Part shown: positions 1 through 8,592 of the stretch, piece by piece
How positions within the stretch are numbered: the stretch's first letter is position 1
Layout: every line of letters starts with the position of its first letter
DNA from: Halapricum desulfuricans
GTDB taxonomy: Archaea > Halobacteriota > Halobacteria > Halobacteriales > Haloarculaceae
Length of the DNA: 64,000 nt
Direction: 5' to 3'
NCBI RefSeq assembly: GCF_017094465.1
Contig: NZ_CP064791.1
Span: forward strand, 1 to 64,000
The notes under the pieces: generated by a model
Databases searched by the model: none
What the model was told of the DNA's origin: nothing
What the model saw: the letters and a program-made list of their open reading frames with translations, nothing else
Made by a program: the position numbers and the translations under genes

Positions 1-234
1 GTTTAGACGGATTCGATTTCCTAGGACGAATTGATCGCCACCTAGTTCTCAAGCGTTTGGAGATTTTTCCGTTTCGGATATCTAGCTTCTTCGCCCTAGA
101 AATCCAGTTCCACTCTAGAAAGCTGTTATTCTAGGAATCTAGAGGAAGCTTAGCAATACTTCTACTATATCCTATTACGGGTTTGGTATTCGTGGTAGTA
201 TCTTAAATCATTCGCTTCCTAGAGCGACAACTCT

Positions 235-288
235 CACCCCCTACCCCCTTCTTTGGCGACTCCACCTGAAACGAAGGGGTGGGGGGGT
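235..288. repeat. ORB-like origin recognition box, near-palindromic pair
   Basis: A C-rich half (about 235-256) and a G-rich half (261-288, core CCTGAAACGAAGGGGTGGG) form an interrupted inverted repeat. The right half closely resembles the haloarchaeal ORB pattern of a TTCCA-type core followed by GAAAC and a G string, which Orc1 winged-helix domains bind. Confidence 0.65.
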
Positions 289-360
289 TCCATGGTGCGT
301 TTTACCATTCCATTGTTTTACCATTCCACTCTAAACTGGACTTCTACATTTCATCGTATC

Positions 361-391
361 TCGACCTACCCCTCTTTCATACCTGATGAAT
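361..391 (-). repeat. ORB-like element, inverted orientation (weaker match)
   Basis: Read on the minus strand this stretch gives CAGGTATGAAAGAGGGGTAG, similar to the ORB core and G-string at 261-288 but more degenerate. It faces the first ORB across the T-rich repeat region, as expected for an origin with inverted ORBs around an unwinding element. Confidence 0.4.
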
Positions 392-714
392 AGAAACGGA
401 ATTCGATCTCTCTTCTCCTTGCACGCTGTCTTGCACGCTGTTATCAACCAGAAATTTGATATTTTCACTGACAGTTGTCCCCCTATCCAATCGTGCCCTC
501 AGCCGTTTCGACAGATAGGCCGTGCGGTCGTAGCGGACTTTCCAACAGTCATACCGATCCTCAACAGAACCTCGACTGGCGTCGCACCGTAATATTTAAT
601 ATGCTATCAACCACGGGTTCTTTTTGGTTCAACTGGACACGGTCGAGCTCGGGAAACAGCGGAATTCCGCTCCTATCTCGTCTCTCCCACCATATCTCTC
701 TACGCGCCGTGTCA

Positions 715-740
715 TTTCCACCTGAAAAGCAGGGGTCTCC
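715..740 (+). repeat. ORB-like element next to the orc1 start codon
   Basis: The stretch contains TTTCCACCTGAAAAGCAGGG, matching the ORB at 261-288 over the CCACCTGAAA core. It ends a few bases before the orc1 ATG, so Orc1 binding here could also autoregulate its own transcription. Confidence 0.55.
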
Positions 741-743
741 ACT

Positions 744-2321
744 ATGACAGACAAAGACGACGAAACCGATCCAGAGATCGACTCTCCCGGAATCGACTCT
801 GAGAGCGACGCTACGAGACGGTTCACCGATTCGACTGATACTGGTGATCGAGACGGAACTGAATCGTTTGGCACGTCGTCGCTGGATGATATTGTTCTCG
901 ACGACGTCGACAGTGAGGAGGACGCCGATGAAGCGTCGCGCGGACTGTTCGACGATCTGTTGAGCGGCGAGCCGATCTTCGAGAAGAAGGAGGTGCTTCG
1001 CCCCTCGTACACACCCCGCAAGCTCCCGCACCGCGAGGACCAGATCAACAACATGGCGACGATCCTCGTCAGTGCACTTCGCGGTGACACGCCCTCTAAC
1101 ATCCTCATCTACGGGAAGACGGGCACCGGCAAGACCGCCAGCGCCAAGTTCGTCAGCGAGGAACTTGAGGCGACTTCCGAGAAGTACGCTGTCGCCTGCG
1201 AAGTCGAATACATCAACTGCGAGGTTACCGATACCCAGTATCGCGTTCTCGCACAACTCGCGAACAAGTTCATCGAGAAGAACCGCGAACACATCACCGG
1301 GCGGATCGACCGGCTCGAATCCCTTCGCGAGGACGTACGCGACAGCAAGTCGTCACTCGCCGAGACCGACTTCGAGTCGATCGACGAAATCGAATCCACG
1401 CTCGAATCCCTCCGTGACGAACGTGACGGCTTCGAGGAAGTCCCGATGACCGGTTGGCCGACCGATCGCGTCTACAGCACCTTCTTCGAGGCGGTCGATT
1501 ACACCGAGCGCGTCGTCGTGATCATGCTCGACGAGATCGACAAACTCGTCGAGAAGAGCGGCGACGACACCCTGTACAACCTCTCGCGGATGAACTCCGA
1601 ACTGGAGAACTCCAAGGTCTCGATCATGGGTATCTCCAACGATCTGAAGTTCACCGACTTTCTCGACCCCCGCGTCAAATCCAGCCTCGGCGAGGAGGAG
1701 ATCGTCTTCCCGCCCTACGATGCCAACCAGCTCCGGGACATCCTACAGGCGCGCGCGGAGGTCGCCTTCGAGGACGATTCCCTTTCCGAGGACGTCATTC
1801 CGCTGTGTGCCGCCTTCGCAGCCCAGGAACACGGTGACGCCAGACGCGCACTCGACTTGCTCCGGACGGCCGGTGAACTCGCCGAACGGGACAACACCGA
1901 TCGCGTCGAGGAAGATCACGTCCGACAGGCCCAGGAGAAGATCGAACTCGACCGCGTGGTCGAGGTCGTCCGCACCCTCCCGACGCAATCGAAACTCGTT
2001 CTCTTTGCAATCATCCTCCTGGAGAAGAACGGCGTCCACAACATCAACACCGGCGAGGTCTACAACATCTACAAGAGCCTCTGTGAGGAGATCGACGCCG
2101 ACGTGCTCACCCAGCGCCGCGTCACCGACCTGATCTCCGAACTCGACATGCTCGGCATCGTCAACGCCGTCGTCGTCTCGAAGGGCCGGTACGGCCGCAC
2201 GAAAGAGATCTCGCTGTCGGTCCCGATCGACGAAACCGAAGCTGTCCTGCTGAGCGACTCCCGACTCGGCGATATCGAGGACGTCCAGCCGTTCGTCCAG
2301 GCTCGATTCGACCAGCAGTGA
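744..2321 (+). CDS. orc1: Orc1/Cdc6 replication initiator (AAA+ ATPase)
   Basis: Origin-recognition AAA+ ATPase of 525 aa that binds ORB repeats and starts replication. An acidic low-complexity N-terminus of about 75 residues precedes the AAA+ core. Walker A (GKTGTGKT) is at residues 124-131, Walker B (IMLDEIDK) near 257, sensor 1 (GISND) follows, and sensor 2 (GDARRALDLLR) precedes the winged-helix DNA-binding domain at the C-terminus. A charged helical insertion of about 60 residues sits between Walker A and Walker B. The gene lies immediately downstream of the ORB-bearing origin. The start at 744 is the first ATG after the last ORB. Family identity is clear; which orc paralogue it is cannot be decided here. 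Confidence 0.95.
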   Translation: MTDKDDETDPEIDSPGIDSESDATRRFTDSTDTGDRDGTESFGTSSLDDIVLDDVDSEEDADEASRGLFDDLLSGEPIFEKKEVLRPSYTPRKLPHREDQINNMATILVSALRGDTPSNILIYGKTGTGKTASAKFVSEELEATSEKYAVACEVEYINCEVTDTQYRVLAQLANKFIEKNREHITGRIDRLESLREDVRDSKSSLAETDFESIDEIESTLESLRDERDGFEEVPMTGWPTDRVYSTFFEAVDYTERVVVIMLDEIDKLVEKSGDDTLYNLSRMNSELENSKVSIMGISNDLKFTDFLDPRVKSSLGEEEIVFPPYDANQLRDILQARAEVAFEDDSLSEDVIPLCAAFAAQEHGDARRALDLLRTAGELAERDNTDRVEEDHVRQAQEKIELDRVVEVVRTLPTQSKLVLFAIILLEKNGVHNINTGEVYNIYKSLCEEIDADVLTQRRVTDLISELDMLGIVNAVVVSKGRYGRTKEISLSVPIDETEAVLLSDSRLGDIEDVQPFVQARFDQQ

Positions 2322-2411
2322 CCGCCGTGTGGCAACTCCGCTTTCATCCTCACACGATCCCTCTTCGTCCCCACGGGATCTGATCCCGACCGCGGCCCTG
2401 CTGGATCAGCG

Positions 2412-3332
2412 TCAGTCGGCCGTCGCGCTTGCCATGACCGTCCGGTTATCCGTCGCGCTTGCCTGTGCGTTGAGACGGATGTTGCCGAGATACGGGACCG
2501 CGTGTTCGGCCGTTCCGACGACCCAGGCTGGTTTGACGGGGCCACGGACGATCCCGTTCACCTGATCGTAGTGGGCATTCGCGTCACCCTTGGTGATGAA
2601 CCCCGCGTGTGGCGCCGGACAACTGGGGATGTCCGTCCCGTTCTGTACGGCCTCTCCCGCTCCGTCACAGACTGCGTTTTCCGGCAGGTATTCCGGATTC
2701 GCTTTCTCGACCCAGTTTTCCCCTTCCTCGACCCAGAACATCGCGCGGTGGATCACCGGCGTTCTGTAATCGCTTCCGTCGGGCTTGTAGACGATCACGT
2801 CCCCGCTCCCGTCGAATTTCTCGTAGCCGGTGTCCTGTCCGGCCTGTGCGGTGACGACCCCGCTCTCGTGAGCGCCCGGGCCGGGGAATCGTTCGGACTC
2901 CATGACGAACACCAGATCGCCGCGTTCCATCACCGGTTCCATACTGCCACTCTCGACGGCGACCATCGGCGGCCAGATCCCGCTCGCGGCGAACAACAGT
3001 GCACCGATCAGGATGACGATCCCGACGCTGCTGAGCAAATCGTAGAGATACAGCATCCAGCTTCCCCCTCCACCGTCTGCATCTGTCCCACCGTTCGGTC
3101 CCCGTCCACCCGACGATCCACGATCATCCATCGCCGCCCCCCGCTCCTCGCTGGCCCCTGAGTCCGCTGCCCTCCCGTGACTTGCCTGTTTGCCCACAGC
3201 CTCGTTTCGATTCCCCGGTGAGTCCCCAGCCCCCGTCGAGGACCCCTTGTCCGCCGCTGACCGTGCGGTGTCCGTCTCGGAGCTTCGGATGTCGTCTCCT
3301 CGCGGTCCCGACCGTGGGCCGTCGTCTCCCAT
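2412..3332 (-). CDS. sec11: Signal peptidase I, archaeal Sec11-type (Ser/His/Asp)
   Basis: Membrane-bound type I signal peptidase that removes Sec/Tat signal peptides on the outer face of the membrane. The 306-aa protein has a long Gly/Ser/Asp-rich N-terminal tail of about 90 residues, one membrane segment at about 95-118, then the catalytic Ser in ESGSMEP (S130), a His in TPVIHR (H195) and Asp residues in KGDANAHYD (D250, D256). This is the archaeal/ER Ser-His-Asp type rather than the bacterial Ser-Lys type. The disordered tail could be shorter if translation starts at the internal Met at residue 68. It is divergent from the PolD small subunit gene, as in many haloarchaea. Confidence 0.92.
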   Translation of the reverse strand: MGDDGPRSGPRGDDIRSSETDTARSAADKGSSTGAGDSPGNRNEAVGKQASHGRAADSGASEERGAAMDDRGSSGGRGPNGGTDADGGGGSWMLYLYDLLSSVGIVILIGALLFAASGIWPPMVAVESGSMEPVMERGDLVFVMESERFPGPGAHESGVVTAQAGQDTGYEKFDGSGDVIVYKPDGSDYRTPVIHRAMFWVEEGENWVEKANPEYLPENAVCDGAGEAVQNGTDIPSCPAPHAGFITKGDANAHYDQVNGIVRGPVKPAWVVGTAEHAVPYLGNIRLNAQASATDNRTVMASATAD

Positions 3333-3459
3333 TGTCGGTTTCCACCCGGCGGACGGCTACCAATCTTTCGCTTGGTCGCTGTCTCGCCGGTTGTGTTCTC
3401 GCCTGTTGTTTCTCTCCCTTACCGTCACTCTTTTGCTCGGCGGCGCGAATCCTCGCGGT

Positions 3460-5130
3460 GTGCCTCTCGAGACGCCCGCTCGGATCGTCAGTGAACTCGC
3501 GACCCGCGGCTACAACGCCGAACGCGAAGCCGTGACGCTACTCGCCGACGCGCCGGACACTGACGCCGCTCTCGATCGGGCCCTCGAAACGCTTCCCGAC
3601 GACGCGCTCAAACTCCGTGCGAGACACGTCCGTGACACACTCGAAACGGACAGCTCTCGCCGCTCGCTGGGCGATCGATCGCTCTCTGACCCCGCTGAAT
3701 CCCCATCGAATTCCCCGGAGAGTCCCGCTGAAACTACTGATGGGGACTCCGCCGAAACGTCCGCCCGCTCGAATGCGCCCGCTGACTCCGACTCCTCTGT
3801 TTCAACTGCAACCAAATCCCCTCCATCTTCGAATGATAGTACTTCGTCTCCAGTCGAAACAAAGGGGGTGTCTGGGGACGGAATCGCGTCCGAGCAGCAG
3901 GTCACACGGGAGATAGACCCCGAACAGCTCTCCGTCGAGATCGACGGCGATATGACCGGTCAATCGACCGGAACGGGCGAGTACAGCGACTTCGTCGCCG
4001 TCTTTCGCGATCGCTACGAGCGCCTCTCGAAACAGCTCCGCGGCCGGGTCAACCATCGGCCGACCGACGCTCTGGAATCGCTTCCCGGCAACGAGGAGGC
4101 CGCAGTCGTCGGGATGGTTTCGGACATCCGATCGACGGCAAGCGGCCACTGGCTAGTCGAACTCGAAGACACCAACGGAACTTTCCCGACGCTGGTGATG
4201 AAAGACCGGCCGATCGCCGACCTCGTAGGCGAACTCCTGCTCGACGAAGTGATCGCCGTCGAGGGGACGCTGGCGGACGACGGTGGGATCCTCTTCGTCG
4301 ACTCGTTGCACTTTCCCGATATCCCTCGCACCTACGAGCCCTCGACGGCGGATCGACCGGTAAAAGCTGCCCTGATCAGTGACGTTCACGTCGGCAGCCA
4401 GGAGTTCAAGGCCGACGCCTGGCATCGCTTCGCCGACTGGCTCCATACTGATGACGCCGAGGGTGTCGAGTATCTGTTGATCGCTGGTGACATGGTCGAG
4501 GGCGTCGGCGTCTATCCCGACCAAGACGAGGAACTGGACGTCATCGACGTCTACGACCAGTACGAGCGCTTCTCGGAGTATCTCAAGGAGGTGCCCGGCG
4601 ATATGGAGATCGTTATGATTCCAGGCAATCACGACGCCGTTCGCCTGGCCGAACCGCAACCTGCCTTCGATTCGGAACTCCGCCAGACGATGTCCGCCCA
4701 CGACGCCCGTTTCACCTCGAACCCTTCTCTAGTCACGATCGAAGGCGTCTCGGTGCTGATGTATCACGGGGTCAGCCTCGACGAAGTGATCGCCGAACTG
4801 CCCGACGAGAAGGCATCCTACGACGAGCCCCAGAAAGCGATGTATCAGCTCCTCAAGAAGCGCCACGTCGCCCCTCAGTACGGCGGCCATACGCGACTTG
4901 CACCCGAAACGAGGGACTACCTCATTATCGACGAGGTGCCGGATGTCTTCCACGCCGGCCACGTCCACAAGCTGGGCTATGGCAAGTACCACAACGTATT
5001 GACGATCAATTCGGGCTGCTGGCAGGCTCAGACGGACTTCCAGAAGAGCGTCAACATCGACCCCGATGCCGGGTTCGCGCCGATCGTCGACCTGGAGACG
5101 CTGGAGCTTACCGTTCGGAGTTTCGGGTAG
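3460..5130 (+). CDS. polB: DNA polymerase D small subunit (DP1), Mre11-like exonuclease
   Basis: Small subunit of the archaeal family D replicative polymerase. It carries the calcineurin-like 3'-5' proofreading nuclease. A start at GTG 3460 (Pro-Leu-Glu-Thr-Pro follows) gives 556 aa; the frame is open further upstream but would run into the divergent signal peptidase gene. After a short N-terminal helical domain comes a long Ser/Asp/Glu-rich linker (about residues 60-180), an OB-fold region, then phosphoesterase motifs ISDVHVG (near 306), AGDMVEG (340), PGNHD (387) and GHVHKLG (500). All metal-binding motifs are present. The large subunit is not in the window. Confidence 0.93.
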   Translation: MPLETPARIVSELATRGYNAEREAVTLLADAPDTDAALDRALETLPDDALKLRARHVRDTLETDSSRRSLGDRSLSDPAESPSNSPESPAETTDGDSAETSARSNAPADSDSSVSTATKSPPSSNDSTSSPVETKGVSGDGIASEQQVTREIDPEQLSVEIDGDMTGQSTGTGEYSDFVAVFRDRYERLSKQLRGRVNHRPTDALESLPGNEEAAVVGMVSDIRSTASGHWLVELEDTNGTFPTLVMKDRPIADLVGELLLDEVIAVEGTLADDGGILFVDSLHFPDIPRTYEPSTADRPVKAALISDVHVGSQEFKADAWHRFADWLHTDDAEGVEYLLIAGDMVEGVGVYPDQDEELDVIDVYDQYERFSEYLKEVPGDMEIVMIPGNHDAVRLAEPQPAFDSELRQTMSAHDARFTSNPSLVTIEGVSVLMYHGVSLDEVIAELPDEKASYDEPQKAMYQLLKKRHVAPQYGGHTRLAPETRDYLIIDEVPDVFHAGHVHKLGYGKYHNVLTINSGCWQAQTDFQKSVNIDPDAGFAPIVDLETLELTVRSFG

Positions 5131-5152
5131 CGGAGGCCGGATCGACTCGTTC

Positions 5153-5683
5153 TCAGGGCAGCAACACGCCGTCGATGACGTGTGCAACCCCGTTTGCGGC
5201 CTCGATATCCGTCGCTTCGATCTCGGCGCCACCGAGCCCGCCGCCGTTCAGTGTCGTCCCGTCGACCGTGACGGTACCACCTTCGAACATCCGGATCTGC
5301 GGTGCATTGACCACTGACGAGGCGTACCGCCGACCGTTCGTGACGTGGTAGAGGAGTATCGTCGCAAGGTCGTCTCTGGCCAGCAGCTCCTCGGCCGTGA
5401 CATCCAGCGCCTCCAGCAATTCCCCGAACGCTTCATCTGTCGGCGCGAACACTGTGAACTGCCGCCTGCCGTCCAGAACTGTGTCGAGACCTGTTTCTTC
5501 GAGCGCCAGTTCGAGGATTTCGAAGTCCTCGCTACCCTCTACGATTTCGAACAGTGTGGGCTCCGCGCTGGCACCCAGGCGCTTTCCTTTGCGTCCCGCT
5601 GCTGTTCCAACACCACCGGTGCTCAGTAGCACCCCTGCCGTTCCGATTGTTTTCAGTACAGTCCGCCGATCTTTGTCTGTCAT
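5153..5683 (-). CDS. Secreted fasciclin (FAS1) domain protein with Tat signal
   Basis: Single FAS1 domain protein of 176 aa, likely exported. The start at 5683 is chosen because GGAGGG lies seven bases upstream; a frame extension to 5728 adds residues without a better signal. The N-terminus reads DRRTVLKTIG followed by a Gly/Ala-rich hydrophobic stretch, a twin-arginine signal. The FAS1 fold is recognised by FTVFAPTDEAF in the middle and the NGVAHVIDGVLLP ending. FAS1 domains mediate adhesion or surface interactions; the ligand is unknown. It is convergent with the PolD small subunit gene and divergent from the metY-like gene. Confidence 0.88.
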   Translation of the reverse strand: MTDKDRRTVLKTIGTAGVLLSTGGVGTAAGRKGKRLGASAEPTLFEIVEGSEDFEILELALEETGLDTVLDGRRQFTVFAPTDEAFGELLEALDVTAEELLARDDLATILLYHVTNGRRYASSVVNAPQIRMFEGGTVTVDGTTLNGGGLGGAEIEATDIEAANGVAHVIDGVLLP

Positions 5684-5869
5684 TGTCGTCCCTCCGGCCG
5701 GCGCTGGGGATCCGATCGACGTAGTCATGCGGTGCTTAGCTTTTTTCTACCCCTGGATGGGGTTTCGCCTCGATCCCGCTGTAAGTATTGCCGGATGTCA
5801 CCCACTCCGGCGAATGAAGGCGATAGGTGGTGCTTATACAGGCACCAGGAGCGAAGACCACACTGTACT

Positions 5870-7165
5870 ATGACTGACGACGACCGCGGATTCGAAACGA
5901 ACGCCCTGCACGTCGGGCAGGAAGAGCCCGATCCTGCGACGGGTGCACGCGCACCACCGATCTATCAGACGACCAGCTACGTCTTCGAGGACGCCGAGGA
6001 CGCCGCCCAGCAGTTCGCTCTCGAGAAGCCGGGGCACGTCTACTCCCGGCTGATGAACCCCACAACGGGACTGCTCCAGGAACGCCTCGCTGCCCTCGAG
6101 GGTGGGGTCGGCGCTGTCGCGACCAGCTCGGGGATGGGCGCGCTGAACCTCACTACCTTCCTGCTGGCGGACGTCGGCGACAACGTCGTCACCGCCTCGG
6201 CGCTGTATGGGGGCACCTACACGTACTTCACCCACACTGCACCGCGCAACGGCGTCGAGACGCGCTTCGTCGACACGCTGGATTACGATGCCTACGACGA
6301 GGCGATCGACGAGGACACGGCCTACGTCCATCTCGAAACGATCGGCAACCCCGCACTCGTGACGCCGGACATCGAGCGCGTCGCCGAGATCGCTCACGAC
6401 CACGGCGTCCCCCTGCTGGTGGACAACACCTTCGCGACGCCGTATCTCTCGAACCCGATCGAGCACGGCGCGGACCTGGTCTGGGAGTCCACGACGAAGT
6501 GGATCCACGGCTCGGGGACGACCGTGGGCGGCGTCGTCGTCGACGGCGGCACCTTCCCCTGGGAGGAGTACGCCGAGGACTATCCCGAAATCGCCGAGGA
6601 CAACCCCGCCTACCACGGGGTCAACTTCGTCGATCGGTTCGGCGAGGCGGCGTTCACCTACGCCGGGATCGCTCGCGGGCTTCGGGATCTGGGCAACCAG
6701 CAGTCGCCGTTCGACGCCTGGCAGACGATCCAGGGCCTGGAGTCGCTGCCGATGCGGATGAAGCGCCACTGCGAGAACGCCCAACTCGTCGCCGAGTACC
6801 TCGAGGACCACGACGAGGTTGCCTGGGTCAACTACCCCGGGCTGGACAGCCACGAGACCCACGACAACGCCTCGAAGTACCTCGACGGCGGCTACGGCGG
6901 GATGATCACCTTCGGACTCGAAGCCGGCTACGATGCCGCCCGCGACACCGTCGAATCGACGGAACTGGCCAGCCTCCTGGCGAACGTCGGTGACGCCAAG
7001 ACGCTGATCATCCATCCCGCTTCGACGACCCACCAGCAGCTCACCGACGAGGAGAAGGCCGCCGCCGGCGTCACTGACGACATGGTCCGGCTCTCCGTCG
7101 GCGTCGAGGATCCACAGGACATCGTCGACGATCTGGAGCAGGCCATCACGCAAGCGACCCGGTAA
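5870..7165 (+). CDS. metY: O-acetylhomoserine (thiol)-lyase / Cys-Met metabolism PLP enzyme
   Basis: PLP enzyme of the Cys/Met metabolism family, 431 aa, the length of O-acetylhomoserine aminocarboxypropyltransferases, which make homocysteine from O-acetylhomoserine and sulfide. The PLP lysine is K210 in ESTTKWIHGSG, with the conserved VDNTFATPYL upstream and HPASTTHQQL plus VRLSVGVED near the C-terminus. The start at 5870 matches the family N-terminus (FETNALHVGQ); the open frame extends upstream without coding character. Cystathionine gamma-synthase is a possible alternative, but the length and the extended loop before residue 260 fit MetY better. No metX is adjacent. Confidence 0.88.
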   Translation: MTDDDRGFETNALHVGQEEPDPATGARAPPIYQTTSYVFEDAEDAAQQFALEKPGHVYSRLMNPTTGLLQERLAALEGGVGAVATSSGMGALNLTTFLLADVGDNVVTASALYGGTYTYFTHTAPRNGVETRFVDTLDYDAYDEAIDEDTAYVHLETIGNPALVTPDIERVAEIAHDHGVPLLVDNTFATPYLSNPIEHGADLVWESTTKWIHGSGTTVGGVVVDGGTFPWEEYAEDYPEIAEDNPAYHGVNFVDRFGEAAFTYAGIARGLRDLGNQQSPFDAWQTIQGLESLPMRMKRHCENAQLVAEYLEDHDEVAWVNYPGLDSHETHDNASKYLDGGYGGMITFGLEAGYDAARDTVESTELASLLANVGDAKTLIIHPASTTHQQLTDEEKAAAGVTDDMVRLSVGVEDPQDIVDDLEQAITQATR

Positions 7166-7215
7166 CGCTCGGTCGCCCCGTCCTGGCAGTTCACTCCTCT
7201 CATGCGGAATCTCGA

Positions 7216-7689
7216 TCAGCCTTCTGCACCGTCCCGAACGGCCACTGCCATCCCAGTCTCGAAATCCAGCATGTCTCCGGCCGGCAGCTCCGCGCGGCCG
7301 ACCGCCAGCAACTCCCCCTCGTGGTGGGTCACGAGGACTTCGTCACCGGGTCGCACGTCCGGATCGACCTCACGGACGAACTTCGCGAAGACGTTCTTCT
7401 CGTCCCGGACGAACGGTTCGCTCTCGTCGCCGACGACGACCCGATAGTCGGGATAGGGGAGCAATTCGTGGAGCCGACGACCGCCGGCCAGCCCGAGCGT
7501 GAACCGGCCCGTCGTGCTGTAGGTCCCGATCCGTCCGTCCGGCGCGATGATCTGTCGCGGCCGGCCGGAACTCGAACGGGTAATCTCCAGGTCGGGGTCG
7601 TCGAACAGCGCCGAACCGTCCGACCCGAACTGATAGGCTGCGACCCGGGCTAGCGCGTCCAGATCCATCTCCGAGGCGGCCTCAGTCAT
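7216..7689 (-). CDS. PUA-domain RNA-binding protein
   Basis: Small protein of 157 aa with an N-terminal region of about 75 residues (MDLDALARVAAYQFG, then a stretch about an apparent display of DGRIGTYSTTGRFTL) and a C-terminal PUA fold of about 75 residues, seen in YRVVVGDESEPFVRDEKNV and VLVTHHEGELLAVGRAEL. PUA domains bind tRNA or rRNA and often accompany modification enzymes such as archaeosine synthases; no catalytic domain is visible here. The start at 7689 is chosen because upstream residues look non-coding. Family-level identity is confident, the substrate unknown. Confidence 0.78.
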   Translation of the reverse strand: MTEAASEMDLDALARVAAYQFGSDGSALFDDPDLEITRSSSGRPRQIIAPDGRIGTYSTTGRFTLGLAGGRRLHELLPYPDYRVVVGDESEPFVRDEKNVFAKFVREVDPDVRPGDEVLVTHHEGELLAVGRAELPAGDMLDFETGMAVAVRDGAEG

Positions 7690-7792
7690 GTCTGCCGATC
7701 CGGTGCGACCGGGCAAACGCCTTTCGACCGCCGTCCCTGCGGGAATCGCCGCTACGCTGGCGTTTATCCGTTGACTGCTCGAACCGTGCTGT

Positions 7793-7969
7793 ATGGCAAC
7801 GGAGACACGCAAGCTCGCTGTCGGTGGCGGCCTGCTTTTCGTCTGTAGCGTCGCGATTATCGTGCTGGGGATGGCGGATATCCCGATCGTCGTTGGGGCT
7901 GTCGCCGCGCTCGGCCTGGCCGCGGGCGCGCTGCTGGTCGGCACGTCCGAAGGCGGTCGCCCCGTATAG
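7793..7969 (+). CDS. Small two-helix membrane protein
   Basis: A 58-aa protein with ATG at 7793 and TAG at 7967-7969. Two hydrophobic segments (about residues 8-25 and 29-50) are separated by a short turn containing Met-Ala-Asp-Ile-Pro. It sits between two minus-strand genes and is transcribed alone. Such tiny double-membrane-span proteins are common in haloarchaea; no function can be assigned. Confidence 0.6.
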   Translation: MATETRKLAVGGGLLFVCSVAIIVLGMADIPIVVGAVAALGLAAGALLVGTSEGGRPV

Positions 7970-7990
7970 AGTCGAAGACGACAGACCCGC

Positions 7991-8494
7991 CTAGAGCAAG
8001 AACCGATCGGGATCGGACCCGAGGTCGATGAACCCGTCAGCCGCGGCGATCAGATCCTCGGCAGTCGATTCCTCGAACGCGAGCACGTCGACCCTGACGC
8101 CCTCGTGCTGGAGGTGCCTGCACAGCCTCGTGAAGTCACCGTCGCCGGTGCACAGCGCGACGGCGTCGACGTGTTCGGCCAGCGAGACGGCGTCCAGACT
8201 CATCCCGACGTCCCAGTCAGCTTTCTTCGAGCCGTCGCCGAACGTCCGGATCTCCTTGATCCGGGTTTCGAACCCGATGTCGATCAGCGCGTCGAAGAAC
8301 GCCTCCTCTTCGGGCGCGTTCGCTTTGATGACGTAGGCGATCGCCCGCGTGAGCGACCGGCCGTCGACCGCCGCGTCGAGCAACTCCGCGTAGTCGATAT
8401 TGCGCTCGTGGAGGCTTCGTGCTGTGTGATAGAGGTTCTGGGAGTCGGCGAGGACCGCGACCCGTTGTGTCCCGTGGGTTTCGTTTCTGGTCAT
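7991..8494 (-). CDS. NYN (LabA/DUF88) domain protein, PIN-like nuclease fold
   Basis: A 167-aa NYN-domain protein with PIN-like nuclease fold. Acidic residues are placed as in the family: LADSQNLYH at the N-terminus, KADWDVGMSLDAV in the middle and ALCTGDGDFTRL near residue 120. These Asp residues normally coordinate a metal for RNA cleavage. The start at ATG 8494 is preferred; an in-frame GTG at 8503 is possible. The neighbours (PUA protein, aminopeptidase) are on the same strand but not tightly spaced. The RNA target is unknown. Confidence 0.85.
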   Translation of the reverse strand: MTRNETHGTQRVAVLADSQNLYHTARSLHERNIDYAELLDAAVDGRSLTRAIAYVIKANAPEEEAFFDALIDIGFETRIKEIRTFGDGSKKADWDVGMSLDAVSLAEHVDAVALCTGDGDFTRLCRHLQHEGVRVDVLAFEESTAEDLIAAADGFIDLGSDPDRFLL

Positions 8495-8592
8495 TGCGTA
8501 CACGTCCAGGTGCCACGCAAATAGCGCTTGTGGCTCTCGATTCGACTATCTTTTGCGAGGAGCGAGTCCCGTCGTTTACGACGGGGAGGATG

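Larger units (their letters stand above)
1..743. other. Putative chromosomal replication origin (oriC) upstream of orc1
   Basis: No convincing gene lies in this 743-base stretch. It is AT-rich relative to the rest of the window and ends at the start codon of an Orc1/Cdc6 initiator, the standard haloarchaeal origin arrangement. ORB-like repeats with a G-rich tail occur at about 235-288, 361-391 and 715-740. Between them is a T-rich segment with a 14-base direct repeat (299-312 and 315-328), a plausible unwinding element. The first 222 bases contain eight CTAG tetranucleotides (positions 21, 42, 82, 96, 115, 131, 139, 219), which is striking because CTAG is normally scarce in haloarchaeal DNA. 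The origin call is inference from layout; upstream sequence is not visible. Confidence 0.75.

Noticed and set aside
386-592. Short open frame upstream of orc1
   Set aside because: It overlaps origin repeats and has no coding character (Pro/Ser/Phe-rich, no acidic bias expected of haloarchaeal proteins).
3190-3459. Upstream extension of the PolD small subunit frame
   Set aside because: It would overlap the divergent signal peptidase gene and is Pro/Ser/Arg-rich unlike the real N-terminus; GTG 3460 is preferred.
5834-7153. Long minus-strand open frame opposite the metY-like gene
   Set aside because: It is a mirror of a high-GC gene, rich in Val/Gly/Asp and without recognisable motifs; the plus-strand PLP enzyme explains the region.
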